This document shows positions 1 to 9,792 of a stretch of 64,000 bases of DNA, in pieces. This DNA comes from Rubrivivax sp. (GTDB taxonomy: Bacteria; Pseudomonadota; Gammaproteobacteria; Burkholderiales; Burkholderiaceae_C), in assembly GCA_030681795.1 (NCBI GenBank), contig JAUXRG010000044.1:45943-109942 (forward strand). The letters run 5' to 3'. The notes under the pieces were generated by a model. The model was given only the letters and a program-made list of their open reading frames with translations, did not search any database and had not been told where the DNA came from. Position numbers and translations under genes: made by a program. Numbering within the stretch: position 1 is the stretch's first letter; each line of letters begins with the position of its first letter.

Positions 1-639
1 CAGGCGTTGGTGCTCGGCGTTGATCGCATCCCATTCGCCGTCGGCCGGGTCCAACTTGTCGAGCTCGCCGATCTGCCAGGTCAGGCGCTCGCGCTCGCGC
101 GCCAGCGAATCGCGCTGGCCGCGCGCTTCCTCCAGTTGTGCCAGCGCCTGCCGCCAGGCCTGCCATGCGGCGGTGAGTGCCGTGGTGTCCGCGCCGGCCT
201 GCGCGTCGAGCAGGGCGCGCACCGCCGCCGGCCTGGCGAGGCTCTGCCAGGCATGCTGGCCGTGGATCTCGACGAGGTGATCGGCCGCTTCGCGCAGCTG
301 CGCCACCGTGGCCGGGCTGCCGTTGATCCACGCCCGGCTCTTGCCCTGGGCGTCGACCGTGCGGCGCAGCAGCAGCAAGTCGTCGCTCGCGAAGCCGGCC
401 TCTTCCAGCCAAGGGCGCAGCGACGCCGGGGTGTCGAACTCGGCACTGACCTCGGCGCGCGCTGCCGCCTCGCGCACCAGCGTGGCCTCGGCGCGGCTGC
501 CCAGAGCCAGTTGCAGGGCGTCGACGAGGATGGACTTGCCCGCGCCGGTCTCGCCAGTCAGCACGGTGAAACCGGCGCCGAGGTCCACCTCCAGCTCGGC
601 GACGATGGCGACATCGCGCAGAGACAGACGGCGCAACAT
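1..639 (-). CDS. recN: DNA repair protein RecN, N-terminal part (runs off left edge)
   Basis: Minus-strand translation MLRRLSLRDVAIVAELEVDLGAGFTVLTGETGAGKSILVDALQLALG with Walker A; continues open to base 1. Confidence 0.92.
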   Translation of the reverse strand, partial: MLRRLSLRDVAIVAELEVDLGAGFTVLTGETGAGKSILVDALQLALGSRAEATLVREAAARAEVSAEFDTPASLRPWLEEAGFASDDLLLLRRTVDAQGKSRAWINGSPATVAQLREAADHLVEIHGQHAWQSLARPAAVRALLDAQAGADTTALTAAWQAWRQALAQLEEARGQRDSLARERERLTWQIGELDKLDPADGEWDAINAEHQRL

Positions 640-662
640 TCAAACGCTCCGAGGGTCGTGGC

Positions 663-752
663 GCGGCCGAGCGAACGCCGCGGAACCGGCTTCGCCGGGC
701 CGCTGGCGTTGCCCCCCTGGGGGGGAGGCGGACGAAGTCCGCTTCGGGGGGG
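663..752. repeat. Palindromic intergenic REP-like element between nadK and recN
   Basis: Successive inverted repeats: ccggcttcgccgg, gcccccctggggggg, gcggacgaagtccgcttcgggggggg. Confidence 0.55.
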
Positions 753-755
753 GAC

Positions 756-1640
756 TCACACCACGCCTTCGTACCAGCGCAGCTTGCGCCGCAGCGTGGC
801 GTAGTAGCTCCAGCCACGGGGGTGCAGGAAGCGCACCTTGAACGCCGAACGCCGCACGTGGACCTGGTCACCGTGCAGCAGGCTGGCCAGGTTTTGCATG
901 TCGAAATTGGCCGAAACGTCCTTGCCGCCGACGATGCGAATGCGCACCTCGGCCTGGTCGGGCAGCACGATGGGGCGGTTCGACAGCATGTGGCTGGCGA
1001 TGGGCACCATCACCCAGCCGCTGATGCCAGGGTGCAGGATGGGGCCGCCGGCCGACAGTGCATAGGCCGTGCTGCCCGTGGGGGTGGCCACGATGAGCCC
1101 GTCGGCGCGCAGGTTGGCGACGAAGTCGTCGTCCACGTCCACGCGCAACTCCACCATGCTGGCCGAGGCGCCGCGGCTGACCACCACGTCGTTGAGCGAG
1201 AGGGCCGAGAAGATGCACTGGCCGTCGCGCCAGACCTCGCCCTCGAGCATGGCGCGCTGCTCTTCTTCGTAGTCGCCGGTGATGATGGGCGCCAGTGCTT
1301 CCTTGTACTGGCCGTCGGGGATGTCGGTGATGAAGCCCAGGCGTCCCTGGTTGATGCCCACCAGCGGGATGTCCCAGCGCGACAGTTCGCGCGCGATGCC
1401 CAGCATGGTGCCGTCGCCGCCGACCACGACGGCAATGTCGCAACGCTGGCCGAGCGCCTGCGGGTCCAGGGCCTCGAAATCGGTCACGCCGGTGTTGAGC
1501 GCGGTTTCGCGCTCGAACGAAACTTCCAGTCCCAGACCCACCAGAAAATGGGCGACGTCCTCCAGCACCGGGCGAATGCCCCGCGCCTGATACTTGCCCA
1601 CGATTGCTGCATGACGAAAGCCCGACGGCATGCGTCCCAT
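756..1640 (-). CDS. nadK: NAD kinase
   Basis: [21 protein letters not shown]...[15 protein letters not shown] (GGDGT motif), [10 protein letters not shown]; start 1640 or 1631. Confidence 0.95.
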   Translation of the reverse strand: MGRMPSGFRHAAIVGKYQARGIRPVLEDVAHFLVGLGLEVSFERETALNTGVTDFEALDPQALGQRCDIAVVVGGDGTMLGIARELSRWDIPLVGINQGRLGFITDIPDGQYKEALAPIITGDYEEEQRAMLEGEVWRDGQCIFSALSLNDVVVSRGASASMVELRVDVDDDFVANLRADGLIVATPTGSTAYALSAGGPILHPGISGWVMVPIASHMLSNRPIVLPDQAEVRIRIVGGKDVSANFDMQNLASLLHGDQVHVRRSAFKVRFLHPRGWSYYATLRRKLRWYEGVV

Positions 1641-1701
1641 TACACCATAGGGTTGCGGGACAGCCGGCCTGCGCAGGCCTGGGCTACCTACAATCCACAG
1701 C

Positions 1702-2730
1702 ATGCTGGACGACCGTGCCCGAACGCTGCTCAAGACGCTGGTCGAGCGCTATATCGCCGACGGCACGCCCGTCGGGTCGCGCACGCTGTCGCGCACCTCG
1801 GGGCTGGACCTCTCGCCGGCCACCATCCGCAACGTCATGGCCGACCTGGAGGACCTGGGGCTCATCGCCAGCCCGCACACCAGTTCCGGGCGCGTGCCCA
1901 CGGCGCGCGGCTATCGCCTCTTCGTGGACACCATGCTCACGGCGCGCCCGCTGGACCTGGCGCATGTGTCGTCCGAGGTGGCGGCCGCACGCGAGCAACT
2001 CCACCCCGACCAGCCGCAGCGCGTGATCGCACAGGCGGCGTCCCTGCTGTCGAGCCTATCGAGTTTCGTCGGCGTGGTCACCGCGCCGCGCAAGGCCAGC
2101 GTGTTCCACCACATCGAGTTCCTGCGCCTGGGCGAGCGGCGCGTGCTGGTGATCCTGGTGGCGCCCGACGGCGATGTGCAAAACCGCGTCATCTTCACCG
2201 CGCGCGACTACCAGCAGGCCGAGCTCGCGGAAGCCACGACTTTCCTCAACGCGCACTATGCGGGCCTGTCCATCGAAGAGGTGCGCGAAAGGCTCAAGCA
2301 CGAAATCGACGCGCTGCGGGTCGAGATTGCCGCGCTGATGCAAGCCGCGGTGCAGGCCGGCACCGAGGTGCTGGCCGAAAGCACCGACAACGTCGTCGTC
2401 TCGGGCGAGCGCAACCTGCTGGCCGTGCAGGACTTCGGTCACGACATGTCGGGCCTGCGCCGCCTGTTCGATGTCTTCGAGCACAAGACAGAGCTGATGC
2501 GGCTGCTCGACGTGAGCAGCCGCGCCGAGGGCGTGCGCATCTACATCGGCGGCGAGAGCCGTGTCGTGCCCTTCGAGGAGCTCTCGGTGGTCACCGCGCC
2601 CTACGTCGTGGACGGTCGCATCGTCGGCACGCTGGGGGTCATAGGCCCCACGCGGATGGCCTACGAGCGGATGATTCAAATCGTCGACATCACGGCGCGG
2701 TTGCTGGGCAATGCGCTGTCGGTGAAGTAG
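1702..2730 (+). CDS. hrcA: Heat-inducible transcription repressor HrcA
   Basis: [30 protein letters not shown]...[30 protein letters not shown]; full-length HrcA-like, 342 aa. Confidence 0.95.
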   Translation: MLDDRARTLLKTLVERYIADGTPVGSRTLSRTSGLDLSPATIRNVMADLEDLGLIASPHTSSGRVPTARGYRLFVDTMLTARPLDLAHVSSEVAAAREQLHPDQPQRVIAQAASLLSSLSSFVGVVTAPRKASVFHHIEFLRLGERRVLVILVAPDGDVQNRVIFTARDYQQAELAEATTFLNAHYAGLSIEEVRERLKHEIDALRVEIAALMQAAVQAGTEVLAESTDNVVVSGERNLLAVQDFGHDMSGLRRLFDVFEHKTELMRLLDVSSRAEGVRIYIGGESRVVPFEELSVVTAPYVVDGRIVGTLGVIGPTRMAYERMIQIVDITARLLGNALSVK

Positions 2731-2833
2731 GCGCGTGCCACCCGATGCGATGTCGTTCGAGCGGCGGCCACCGGGCGCCGTGCCACCCGGCGCCGTGGCC
2801 GTCGGCGCGGCCCCTAGAATGCCCGTTCTCGGA

Positions 2834-2910
2834 GGGCCGTTAGCTCAGCTGGTCAGAGCAGAGGACTCATAATCCTTTGGTCGTTGGTTCAAGTCCAACA
2901 CGGCCTACCA
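2834..2910 (+). tRNA. tRNA with CAU anticodon, probably tRNA-Ile2 (lysidine type) rather than elongator tRNA-Met
   Basis: GGGCCGT-TA-GCTC...GAGC-A-GAGGA-CTCATAA-TCCTT-TGGTC-GTTGG-TTCAAGT-CCAAC-ACGGCCT-ACCA folds as cloverleaf with encoded CCA. Confidence 0.9.
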
Positions 2911-2970
2911 GTCTGAATGTTCTCTTCCCGGTGGCCGTGGCCTGATGCGCGCGGGCCGGCGCGTAAGTGC

Positions 2971-4875
2971 CTAGCGCGGCAGCGCAATCACCGTGCCCTC
3001 GCGCCGCTGGTCGGCGCCACCGTATTGCTTGCCAGTATGCAGGTCGATGATGACCCCCTGCACCGAGCCGATGTTGGCGGTGCAGCCGTCGCTGCCCAAG
3101 GCCCCCAGGCTGGTGTGGCCCAGCGCGCGCAGCGCATCCTGCGTGGCCACGCTGATGCGCGGCTGCATGAAGCTGCCCGTGCCTTCGCACGAGACGCTGC
3201 CGGCCGCGCTGGTGACCGACAGGCGCGGCGCGTCGATGGCCTGTTGGATCGTCATGCCATGGTCGATCAGGTTGAGCGTGGTGTTGAGCACCGAGTTGAT
3301 GATCGTCGAGCCGCCGGGCGAGCCATAGGCCGCAAAGGGCTTGCCGTCGCGCAAGACGATGGTCGGCGACATGCTGCTGCGCGGGCGCTTGAACGGTGCC
3401 ACGTCGTTGGCACCGGGGTTGCCCGTGGCGGCGTTGAAGGTGGGCGCGAAGTTGAAGTCGGTGAGCTCGTTGTTGAGCAGGAAGCCATAGCCCGGCACGG
3501 TGAGGCCGGTGCCCCCGGTGTTCTCGATCGTGGTCGTGTACGACACCACGTTGCCCCATTTGTCGACCACCGAGAAGTGCGTCGTGTGCACGCCCTTCTC
3601 TTCCTCCGACGGAATCGCCGCGAGCTGGATCGGCGCGTGGTTCATGGCGACGTCGAACGGCCGCGGGTCGCCGGCGGCCGGCGTGGCCATGCGCGCGCCC
3701 AGGTCGATCAGGCCGCCCCGCGCGGCGACATAGGTCGGGTCGAGCAGGCCCTTCTTGGGAACGTAGGAAAAGTCTTCGTCGCCCATCCAGACCGCGCGGT
3801 CGGCGAAGGCCAGCCGCATCGACTCGATCATGGCGTGCAGCGTCAGCGGTGAGCCGAAGCCGAACTGGCCGATCGGGAAGCGTTCCAGCATCTTCAGCAT
3901 CTGCACCAGGGTCAGGCCGCCGGACGACGGTGGCGACATCGACGCCACCTGCCAGCCGCGGTATTCGCCGGTGATGGGCTCGCGGATCTTCGCCTCGTAG
4001 CCGCGCAAGTCAGCCAGTGTCATGCGGCCCACGCCCTCGCTGAGCACGGGCGAGCGCGAGCGCTGCTGCGCGCTGACGATGGCCGGCGCGATCTCGCCGC
4101 GGTAGAACACCTCGGCACCCTGTTGGGCGATCAGCCTGAAGGTCTTGGCCAGATCCTTCTGCACCAGCAGGTCGCCTTCGACCAGCTTCACGCCACCCGG
4201 CTGGAAGATCGCCTGGGTCTCGGGCTGGAAGCTGGTGCGCCCGCCGTCGCTGGCGATGTTGGCGGCGAGAAATCGGTTGATGCGAAAGCCGTTCTCGGCC
4301 AGCGCAATGGCCGGCTGCAGCGCCTGCGCCAGCGTCGTCGTGCCCCAGCTCTTCAAGGCCAGGTCGACCGCGGCCAGGGTGCCGGGCACGCCGACCGAGA
4401 GGCCGCTGGACGAGGTCGGTACGAATAGCTGGTTCGGCGACACGCCGGTGAACAGAAACATCGTCGGCGTGGCCGCGGCCGGCGCCGTCTCGCGCCCGTC
4501 GATGGCGAAGGTGCGCCCGCTCTTGGCCAGGTGCACCATCATGAAGCCGCCGCCGCCGATGCCCGAGAACTGCGGCTCGACGACGTTGAGAACGAACTGG
4601 ATCGCCGCGGCGGCATCGATGGCATTGCCGCCCCGCTCGAGCGCGCGCGCCCCGGCTTCGGCCGCGGCGGGGTGCGATACCGCCACCACGCCTTTGTGCG
4701 CGGCCTTGCCGGCCCACGACGGCGGCTTGCCCTGGGCCTGCGGGGGCAGCGTCGGGCCGGGTGGAACGCCGGGGGTGTCGACGCTGCTGTCGGCCCAGGC
4801 GGCGGGGCCGCACAGCAGCGTGGCGAGCAGGACAGCCGCGGCAGTGTGGCGCGGCAACAGGGCGGTCGGCTTCAT
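2971..4875 (-). CDS. ggt: Gamma-glutamyltransferase, signal peptide
   Basis: Signal peptide; GGNAIDAAAAIQFVLNVVEPQFSGIGGGGFMMV; nucleophile region HTTHFSVVDKWGNVVSYTTTIE. Confidence 0.93.
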   Translation of the reverse strand: MKPTALLPRHTAAAVLLATLLCGPAAWADSSVDTPGVPPGPTLPPQAQGKPPSWAGKAAHKGVVAVSHPAAAEAGARALERGGNAIDAAAAIQFVLNVVEPQFSGIGGGGFMMVHLAKSGRTFAIDGRETAPAAATPTMFLFTGVSPNQLFVPTSSSGLSVGVPGTLAAVDLALKSWGTTTLAQALQPAIALAENGFRINRFLAANIASDGGRTSFQPETQAIFQPGGVKLVEGDLLVQKDLAKTFRLIAQQGAEVFYRGEIAPAIVSAQQRSRSPVLSEGVGRMTLADLRGYEAKIREPITGEYRGWQVASMSPPSSGGLTLVQMLKMLERFPIGQFGFGSPLTLHAMIESMRLAFADRAVWMGDEDFSYVPKKGLLDPTYVAARGGLIDLGARMATPAAGDPRPFDVAMNHAPIQLAAIPSEEEKGVHTTHFSVVDKWGNVVSYTTTIENTGGTGLTVPGYGFLLNNELTDFNFAPTFNAATGNPGANDVAPFKRPRSSMSPTIVLRDGKPFAAYGSPGGSTIINSVLNTTLNLIDHGMTIQQAIDAPRLSVTSAAGSVSCEGTGSFMQPRISVATQDALRALGHTSLGALGSDGCTANIGSVQGVIIDLHTGKQYGGADQRREGTVIALPR

Positions 4876-5149
4876 GGTGATCGGCTCCAAGGCAGCGGTG
4901 ACGAAAGGGGCCGATTCTTTGCCGCTCGGCGGCGCCGGTGCTTAGGGCTTTCCCGCTTCCACGCGCGCGTAAGGGTCTTGAGCCGGTGGCGCTGGCGTAG
5001 GGGGTTGGTCGGCTTGCGGCCCATCAGGCAGTGCAGCACCTCGGCCCAGTCTCGGCCGACATCGGCGCAGACAAGTTCGCTCGGCATCCGCACCGGCTCT
5101 GGGGTCTATTCTTGTGCCTGCGCCAAGGCAATGCCGGAGGAGTGAACCA

Positions 5150-5821
5150 ATGAATTGGAAGACCGCCCATCGCTCCTTCTACTATGAAACTGCGCCGGAT
5201 CCAGAAGACCTGCAGCTGCCAGCAGCCCAGACGGCCATGCTTTCGATCGACGTGCAGAACACCTACCTGTTGCCCCGCGACGACCCGCTGCAGCAGGCGC
5301 GATGGGCGCCGTTCCAGCGCCGCATGCGCGAGACCGTGATTCCGACCACGCAGTCACTGCAGCAGGCCTTCAGATCCAAGGGCATCGACGTGATCCATGC
5401 CCGCATCGCCTGCCTGCTCGAGGACGGCCGCGACCGCTCACTGAGTCAGAAAAAACCCGGCTGGAACTACCTTCTGCTGCCCAAGGATTCGGTAGACGCG
5501 CAGATCGTCTGCGAACTGGCACCCAAGCCGGGCGAAATCGTGGTCACCAAGACCACCGACAGCGCATTGACCGGCACCAACCTGCGCCTGATCCTGGCCA
5601 ACATGGGCATCCGCAACGTCGTTCTGACCGGCATCTTCACCGACCAGTGCATTTCGTCGACGGTGCGCAGCCTGGCCGACGAGAGTTTCAACGTCATCGT
5701 GGTCGAAGACTGCTGCGCGGCAGCCACCGACGAACTGCACCGCCGCGAGCTGGAAATCATCAACATGATCTACTGCCACGTGGTGTCGTGCGCCGAACTG
5801 CGCGACATCATGCAACTGTAG
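5150..5821 (+). CDS. Isochorismatase-family cysteine hydrolase
   Basis: TAMLSIDVQNTYL (catalytic Asp), GIRNVVLTGIFTDQCISSTVRSLADESFNVIVVEDCCAA (catalytic Cys). Confidence 0.88.
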   Translation: MNWKTAHRSFYYETAPDPEDLQLPAAQTAMLSIDVQNTYLLPRDDPLQQARWAPFQRRMRETVIPTTQSLQQAFRSKGIDVIHARIACLLEDGRDRSLSQKKPGWNYLLLPKDSVDAQIVCELAPKPGEIVVTKTTDSALTGTNLRLILANMGIRNVVLTGIFTDQCISSTVRSLADESFNVIVVEDCCAAATDELHRRELEIINMIYCHVVSCAELRDIMQL

Positions 5822-5839
5822 TCAGGCAGCACAAGCCGG

Positions 5840-7423
5840 TCAGTCGGCGATGCGTACGGTCTTCGCTGAGATCAGGTTGTCTGCGCGATGCTTGGCGGTG
5901 ACCTTGGCGCTGCTCGCCATCGGAATCATCAGGTGGTAGAGCGGGATGTGGCCGACTTCGCTGTTGTGGATCTGATGCGCTTCGCGAATGAACGCGCGCC
6001 GCTTTTCAGCGTCGGTCTCGCGTTCGACCAGGCCGACCAGTTCGTCGACGCGCGGGTTCGAGTAGTGGCCGAAATTCCAGCTCGCGCTGCCGAATTTCTC
6101 CTGGGACATCATGATGGCGCGCATCGTGTAGAGCGCGTCGAAGGTCGGCACGCCCCAGGTCAGGCCATAGAAGCTGGTGTCTTCGCGCTGGATCTTCTGG
6201 AAGAACAGCGTCGTCGGCATCACGTTGACCTGCACCTCGACATTGATCTGTGCCAGCATCGCTGCGATGGCCAGGCACACTCCCTCGTAGGCGCCGACCG
6301 GGCAATCGAGCGTCACCCGGAAGCCCTCGCGGTAACCCGCTTCGGCAAGCAGCCGTCGCGCCTGCTCGCGATCGACAGCAGGCCGCTGGTCGATACTGGC
6401 GGACCACCCGTTGACATACTGGGTCCACATCGAGCCCGAGGGAACGCCCTGCCCACGAAGCGTGGCGCGCTTGATTGCCTCGACGTCGATGGCCAGCGCG
6501 ACGGCCCGGCGAACGCGCACGTCCTTGAACGGATTGCGGCCCTTGATGTTCGAGTACAGCAATTCGTCACGGCTCTGGTCCATTCCCAGCCACAGCGTGC
6601 GGTTCTCCTGGCCTTCCAGCACCTTGAGGCGCGGGTCCGAGCGCAGTCGGGGGATGTCCTGCACTGGGAGCACGTGGACGAAGTCGACATCGCCGGATAT
6701 CAGCGCCGACACGCGGGTGCTGTCCGACGCGATGATCACGTGGTGATACTCGGTCACGTTGCCCGACACCTTGCTCCACCAAGCGGGGTTCAGCGCCAGG
6801 ACGGTGCGCACGTCGAGCTGCCGCGAACGCAGCACATACGGCCCGGTGCCATTCGTGTTGCGCGCTGCGAACAGATCTTCCTTCTCGCGGAAGTTCTGCG
6901 GCTTCTCCGAGCGGTTGGCCACCGACCAGTCCTTGTCCATGATGAAGATGCGGGTCATCTTGTCCGGGATCACGGCGTCCGCGACGCGGGTGATGACATC
7001 GACCGTCATGGCGTCGACCTTGACGACATCAGCCACCGTATCGACGAACACGCCGTAATTGGAGGTCGGCGCCTTGGCTCGCTGTATGGAGAAGACGACA
7101 TCGTCGGCATCGAATGCGCTGCCGTTGTGGAACTTCACTCCAGGGCGCAAATGGAAACGCCAGCGCGTGGGCTCCGGCTGCTCCCAGCGCACGGCGAGGC
7201 AGGGTTCAAGCTTTAGATCGTCGTCGCGGCAGATCAAGGGCTCGTAGATTTGCTGGAGAACCAGCACGTTGATGAACGCGTTGTTGGCATGGGGGTCGAG
7301 CGTGGCCGCGTCAGACGTCGTGGCAAGGCGAAACGTCTTAGCGCCTGCTGGCGCGATGGCGAATGTCAGGCACGCCAAGGTGGCGACGAACGAGCACAGT
7401 CTGGTCATAGCGTTCTGATCCAT
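5840..7423 (-). CDS. Family 5 (dipeptide/oligopeptide/nickel) ABC transporter substrate-binding protein
   Basis: Signal peptide; ATTSDAATLDPHANNAFINVLVLQQIYEPLI...LRPGVKFHNGSAFDADDVVFSIQRA; start 7423 or 7408. Confidence 0.92.
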   Translation of the reverse strand: MDQNAMTRLCSFVATLACLTFAIAPAGAKTFRLATTSDAATLDPHANNAFINVLVLQQIYEPLICRDDDLKLEPCLAVRWEQPEPTRWRFHLRPGVKFHNGSAFDADDVVFSIQRAKAPTSNYGVFVDTVADVVKVDAMTVDVITRVADAVIPDKMTRIFIMDKDWSVANRSEKPQNFREKEDLFAARNTNGTGPYVLRSRQLDVRTVLALNPAWWSKVSGNVTEYHHVIIASDSTRVSALISGDVDFVHVLPVQDIPRLRSDPRLKVLEGQENRTLWLGMDQSRDELLYSNIKGRNPFKDVRVRRAVALAIDVEAIKRATLRGQGVPSGSMWTQYVNGWSASIDQRPAVDREQARRLLAEAGYREGFRVTLDCPVGAYEGVCLAIAAMLAQINVEVQVNVMPTTLFFQKIQREDTSFYGLTWGVPTFDALYTMRAIMMSQEKFGSASWNFGHYSNPRVDELVGLVERETDAEKRRAFIREAHQIHNSEVGHIPLYHLMIPMASSAKVTAKHRADNLISAKTVRIAD

Positions 7424-7438
7424 GAAGCCTCACTGGGT

Positions 7439-7468
7439 TGGTCTGGTCTGGTCTGGTCTGGTCTGGTC
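7439..7468. repeat. Pentanucleotide tandem repeat (TGGTC)x6
   Basis: Six exact copies of TGGTC read directly, immediately upstream of the minus-strand SBP gene. Confidence 0.97.
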
Positions 7469-7676
7469 GCCGGGGCTGCGCTTGTTCGGGCGCCTACGGG
7501 CTCAACTGTCGGGTCCCGTTCGGCCACTCGTTCGGGCTTCCTCGGAGCCGCGGAGAATACACGCCGAGAAAATGACGCGGTAGGGGATTCGGCTGGCTGT
7601 GAACATGCTCCGGTGCACCTCAAGCGTCGAGGGGCCCGCTGTGGCGCCGGCCCCCCTCGGTCGACCACCGACCCTT

Positions 7677-9539
7677 TCAGCGGGAGGCGCCCGCCTCGCG
7701 CAAGTGGCGGTATACGGTGGTGCGAGAAATGCCCAGGCTGCGTGCGGTCTGGCTCACGCTGCAGCTGCGCGCGAAGTCGCGCCGCACGACCTCGGTGGCG
7801 TTGAGTTGCAACGCCGAAGCCGGCCCGGTTGCAGCCACCGGCAGCACAGGCTCGACATCGGCCACCTCAAGCCGGCCGGCACCGCGCAGCAGGGCCCGCG
7901 TCAGCAGCGAGCGCAGCTCGCGGAAATTGCCCGGCCAGCGGTGCTGCGCCAGGCGCTCGATGGCCTGGTCGCTGATCGACGCGCGGCGGTCCAGCGCCGC
8001 CAGCACGCTGCGCACGGCGGGGGCGAAGTCGCGCCGCAGCCGCAGCGGCGGCAGGTCCACGCACACGGTGTTCAGCCGGTACAGCAGGTCAGCGCGGAAA
8101 CGGCGCGCCGCCACCTCTTCTTCCAGATCGGCATGCGTGGCGGCCAGCAACTGCACATCAACGCGGCGGCTCGTGGTGCCGCCCACCGGGCGCACGCTCT
8201 GGTCGTCCAGGAAACGCAGCAAGGCGGCCTGCAGATGCAGCGGCAGCTCGCGCACTTCGTCGAGCAGCAGCGTGCCGCCGTCGGCACTGACGATGAGGCC
8301 GATGCTGCCTTCGCGCCGGGCACCGCTGAAGGCGCCGCCGGCGTAGCCGAAGAGTTCGGCTTCGATCAGCTCGTCGGGCAGCGCGCCGCAGTTCACGGCC
8401 ACGAAGGCGCCGCTGCGGCCGCTGCAGCGGTGGGCATGGCGCGCGAGCACCTCCTTGCCGCTGCCGGTTTCGCCGCGGATCAGGATAGGCGCCTGCATGC
8501 GCACCGCCGCCTCCACCAGGGCGAAGGCTTCGGCCACGGCGGGGTCCTCGGCAACAAACTCGGGCGCCGCGGGCAGGGCCAGCCGGCGCGGCGAGAAGGC
8601 CGGCGCCGGCGCAGCCAGGCGACGCAGCGGCGGCCGGGCGATGCAGCTGGCCACAAGTGCGCTGCCCAGCGCGTCACGCAGGCGCAATTCACCCTCGCGC
8701 TGCAGGCGTGCCATCACGATCTCGAAGGACTCGCCGAACAAGGCCTCGAAGGACGTGCCGGGCGCCGCGTCCAGGCCCTGCAGCAGCTGCGACCCGCGCG
8801 CGTTCAGGGCCAGCAGCCGGCCGCCCTCGTCGAAGGCCAGCAAGCCGGCGCTGAGCGTGCCCAGGAACTCCGGCCGCGGGTGCACCGCCAGCAGCCACTG
8901 CGTGCGCATCTGGTGCTTCAGCAGGCCGTTTTCGATGTGCGTGGCAGCCATTTGCACCAGCGCCTGGGTGTGACGCTGACGCGATTCGAAGTAGCTCGAT
9001 GCGTCGAGCACGCCCACCACTTCGCCCCGTGCATCACGCACCGGCGCCGCGGTGCAGGAGACGTCGCCGAGCTGCAGGAAGTAGTGTTCGAGTCCCGTGA
9101 CGGCCGCCGCTCGCCCGGTGGCCAGCGCCGTGCCCAGGCCGTTGGTGCCGCACAGTGCCTCGCTCCAGCAGCTGCCGGCCACGATGCCGGCGTCGGAGCC
9201 GCTCATCGAAAAACGGTTGTCCGTATACAGGTCAAGGATCACGCCCTCGCGGTCGGCAAAGGCGAGCAGGAAGTTCGAGCCGGCGATTTGCCGCGACAGC
9301 GTTTCCAGCTCGGCCTGCGCCAGCCGGCGCACGACCTCGGCGCTTTCGCGGCGCCGCCGCAGCTCACCGGCTTCAACCACCGGCACCGACAGCGGCGCGG
9401 CGCTGTCCAGACCGGCCTGCATGCAGCGCACCCAGCTGTCCAGCACTTCGGGTGCGGGCAGGCCCTCGGGCGGCATGGCGATGCCGCGCGCGCTCACGGC
9501 CTGCGCGCGGGCCACCTGTGGGTCGGGGATCGGACTCAT
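7677..9539 (-). CDS. Sigma-54-dependent Fis-family transcriptional activator (AcoR-like)
   Basis: MSPIPDPQVARAQAVSARGIAMP...; AAA+ GETGSGKEVLARHAH, GAFSGA loop, C-terminal Fis HTH SVSQTARSLGISRTTVYRHLREAG. ORF-track extension to 10247 is antisense. Confidence 0.92.
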   Translation of the reverse strand: MSPIPDPQVARAQAVSARGIAMPPEGLPAPEVLDSWVRCMQAGLDSAAPLSVPVVEAGELRRRRESAEVVRRLAQAELETLSRQIAGSNFLLAFADREGVILDLYTDNRFSMSGSDAGIVAGSCWSEALCGTNGLGTALATGRAAAVTGLEHYFLQLGDVSCTAAPVRDARGEVVGVLDASSYFESRQRHTQALVQMAATHIENGLLKHQMRTQWLLAVHPRPEFLGTLSAGLLAFDEGGRLLALNARGSQLLQGLDAAPGTSFEALFGESFEIVMARLQREGELRLRDALGSALVASCIARPPLRRLAAPAPAFSPRRLALPAAPEFVAEDPAVAEAFALVEAAVRMQAPILIRGETGSGKEVLARHAHRCSGRSGAFVAVNCGALPDELIEAELFGYAGGAFSGARREGSIGLIVSADGGTLLLDEVRELPLHLQAALLRFLDDQSVRPVGGTTSRRVDVQLLAATHADLEEEVAARRFRADLLYRLNTVCVDLPPLRLRRDFAPAVRSVLAALDRRASISDQAIERLAQHRWPGNFRELRSLLTRALLRGAGRLEVADVEPVLPVAATGPASALQLNATEVVRRDFARSCSVSQTARSLGISRTTVYRHLREAGASR

Positions 9540-9620
9540 CCTGCCTCCTGGCGCCGGTCCACGCCGGCTTTGGGTCGCGCACGGTAGCAGGACGCAAAGC
9601 CCGGGACAACCGCACAGTTT

Positions 9621-9636
9621 CTGGACAGTTGTCCAG
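9621..9636. promoter_or_regulatory. Inverted repeat CTGGACA-GT-TGTCCAG, candidate activator binding site
   Basis: Perfect 7-bp arms, about 80-95 bp upstream of the sigma-54 promoter-like sequence. Confidence 0.6.
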
Positions 9637-9715
9637 GTCACTTGCGACAGAGCTGCACGGGCAGTGGCCGCTGCCTCCCTGGGCAGCGCGCCCGCGCTGC
9701 AGGGTGTACCCGCGG

Positions 9716-9731
9716 TGGTATGGGCATTGCA
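9716..9731 (+). promoter_or_regulatory. Sigma-54 (-24/-12) promoter
   Basis: TGGTAT-GGGCA-TTGCA; GG and GC 12 nt apart as in consensus TGGCAC-N5-TTGCA; 5' of PQQ dehydrogenase and divergent from a sigma-54 activator. Confidence 0.7.
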
Positions 9732-9792
9732 TTCTCTTGCCGCTGCGCCGGCCGCCGCGCGCAGTTCCCATCGACAACTCCTGGAGACGATC

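Noticed and set aside
1641-1701. CIRCE element upstream of hrcA
   Set aside because: No TTAGCACTC-N9-GAGTGCTAA match seen
822-2843. 673-aa plus-strand ORF
   Set aside because: Antisense to nadK and out of frame over hrcA; composition is a GC frame shadow
7599-9587. 662-aa plus-strand ORF
   Set aside because: Antisense of the sigma-54 activator gene, Arg/Gln/His-rich shadow translation
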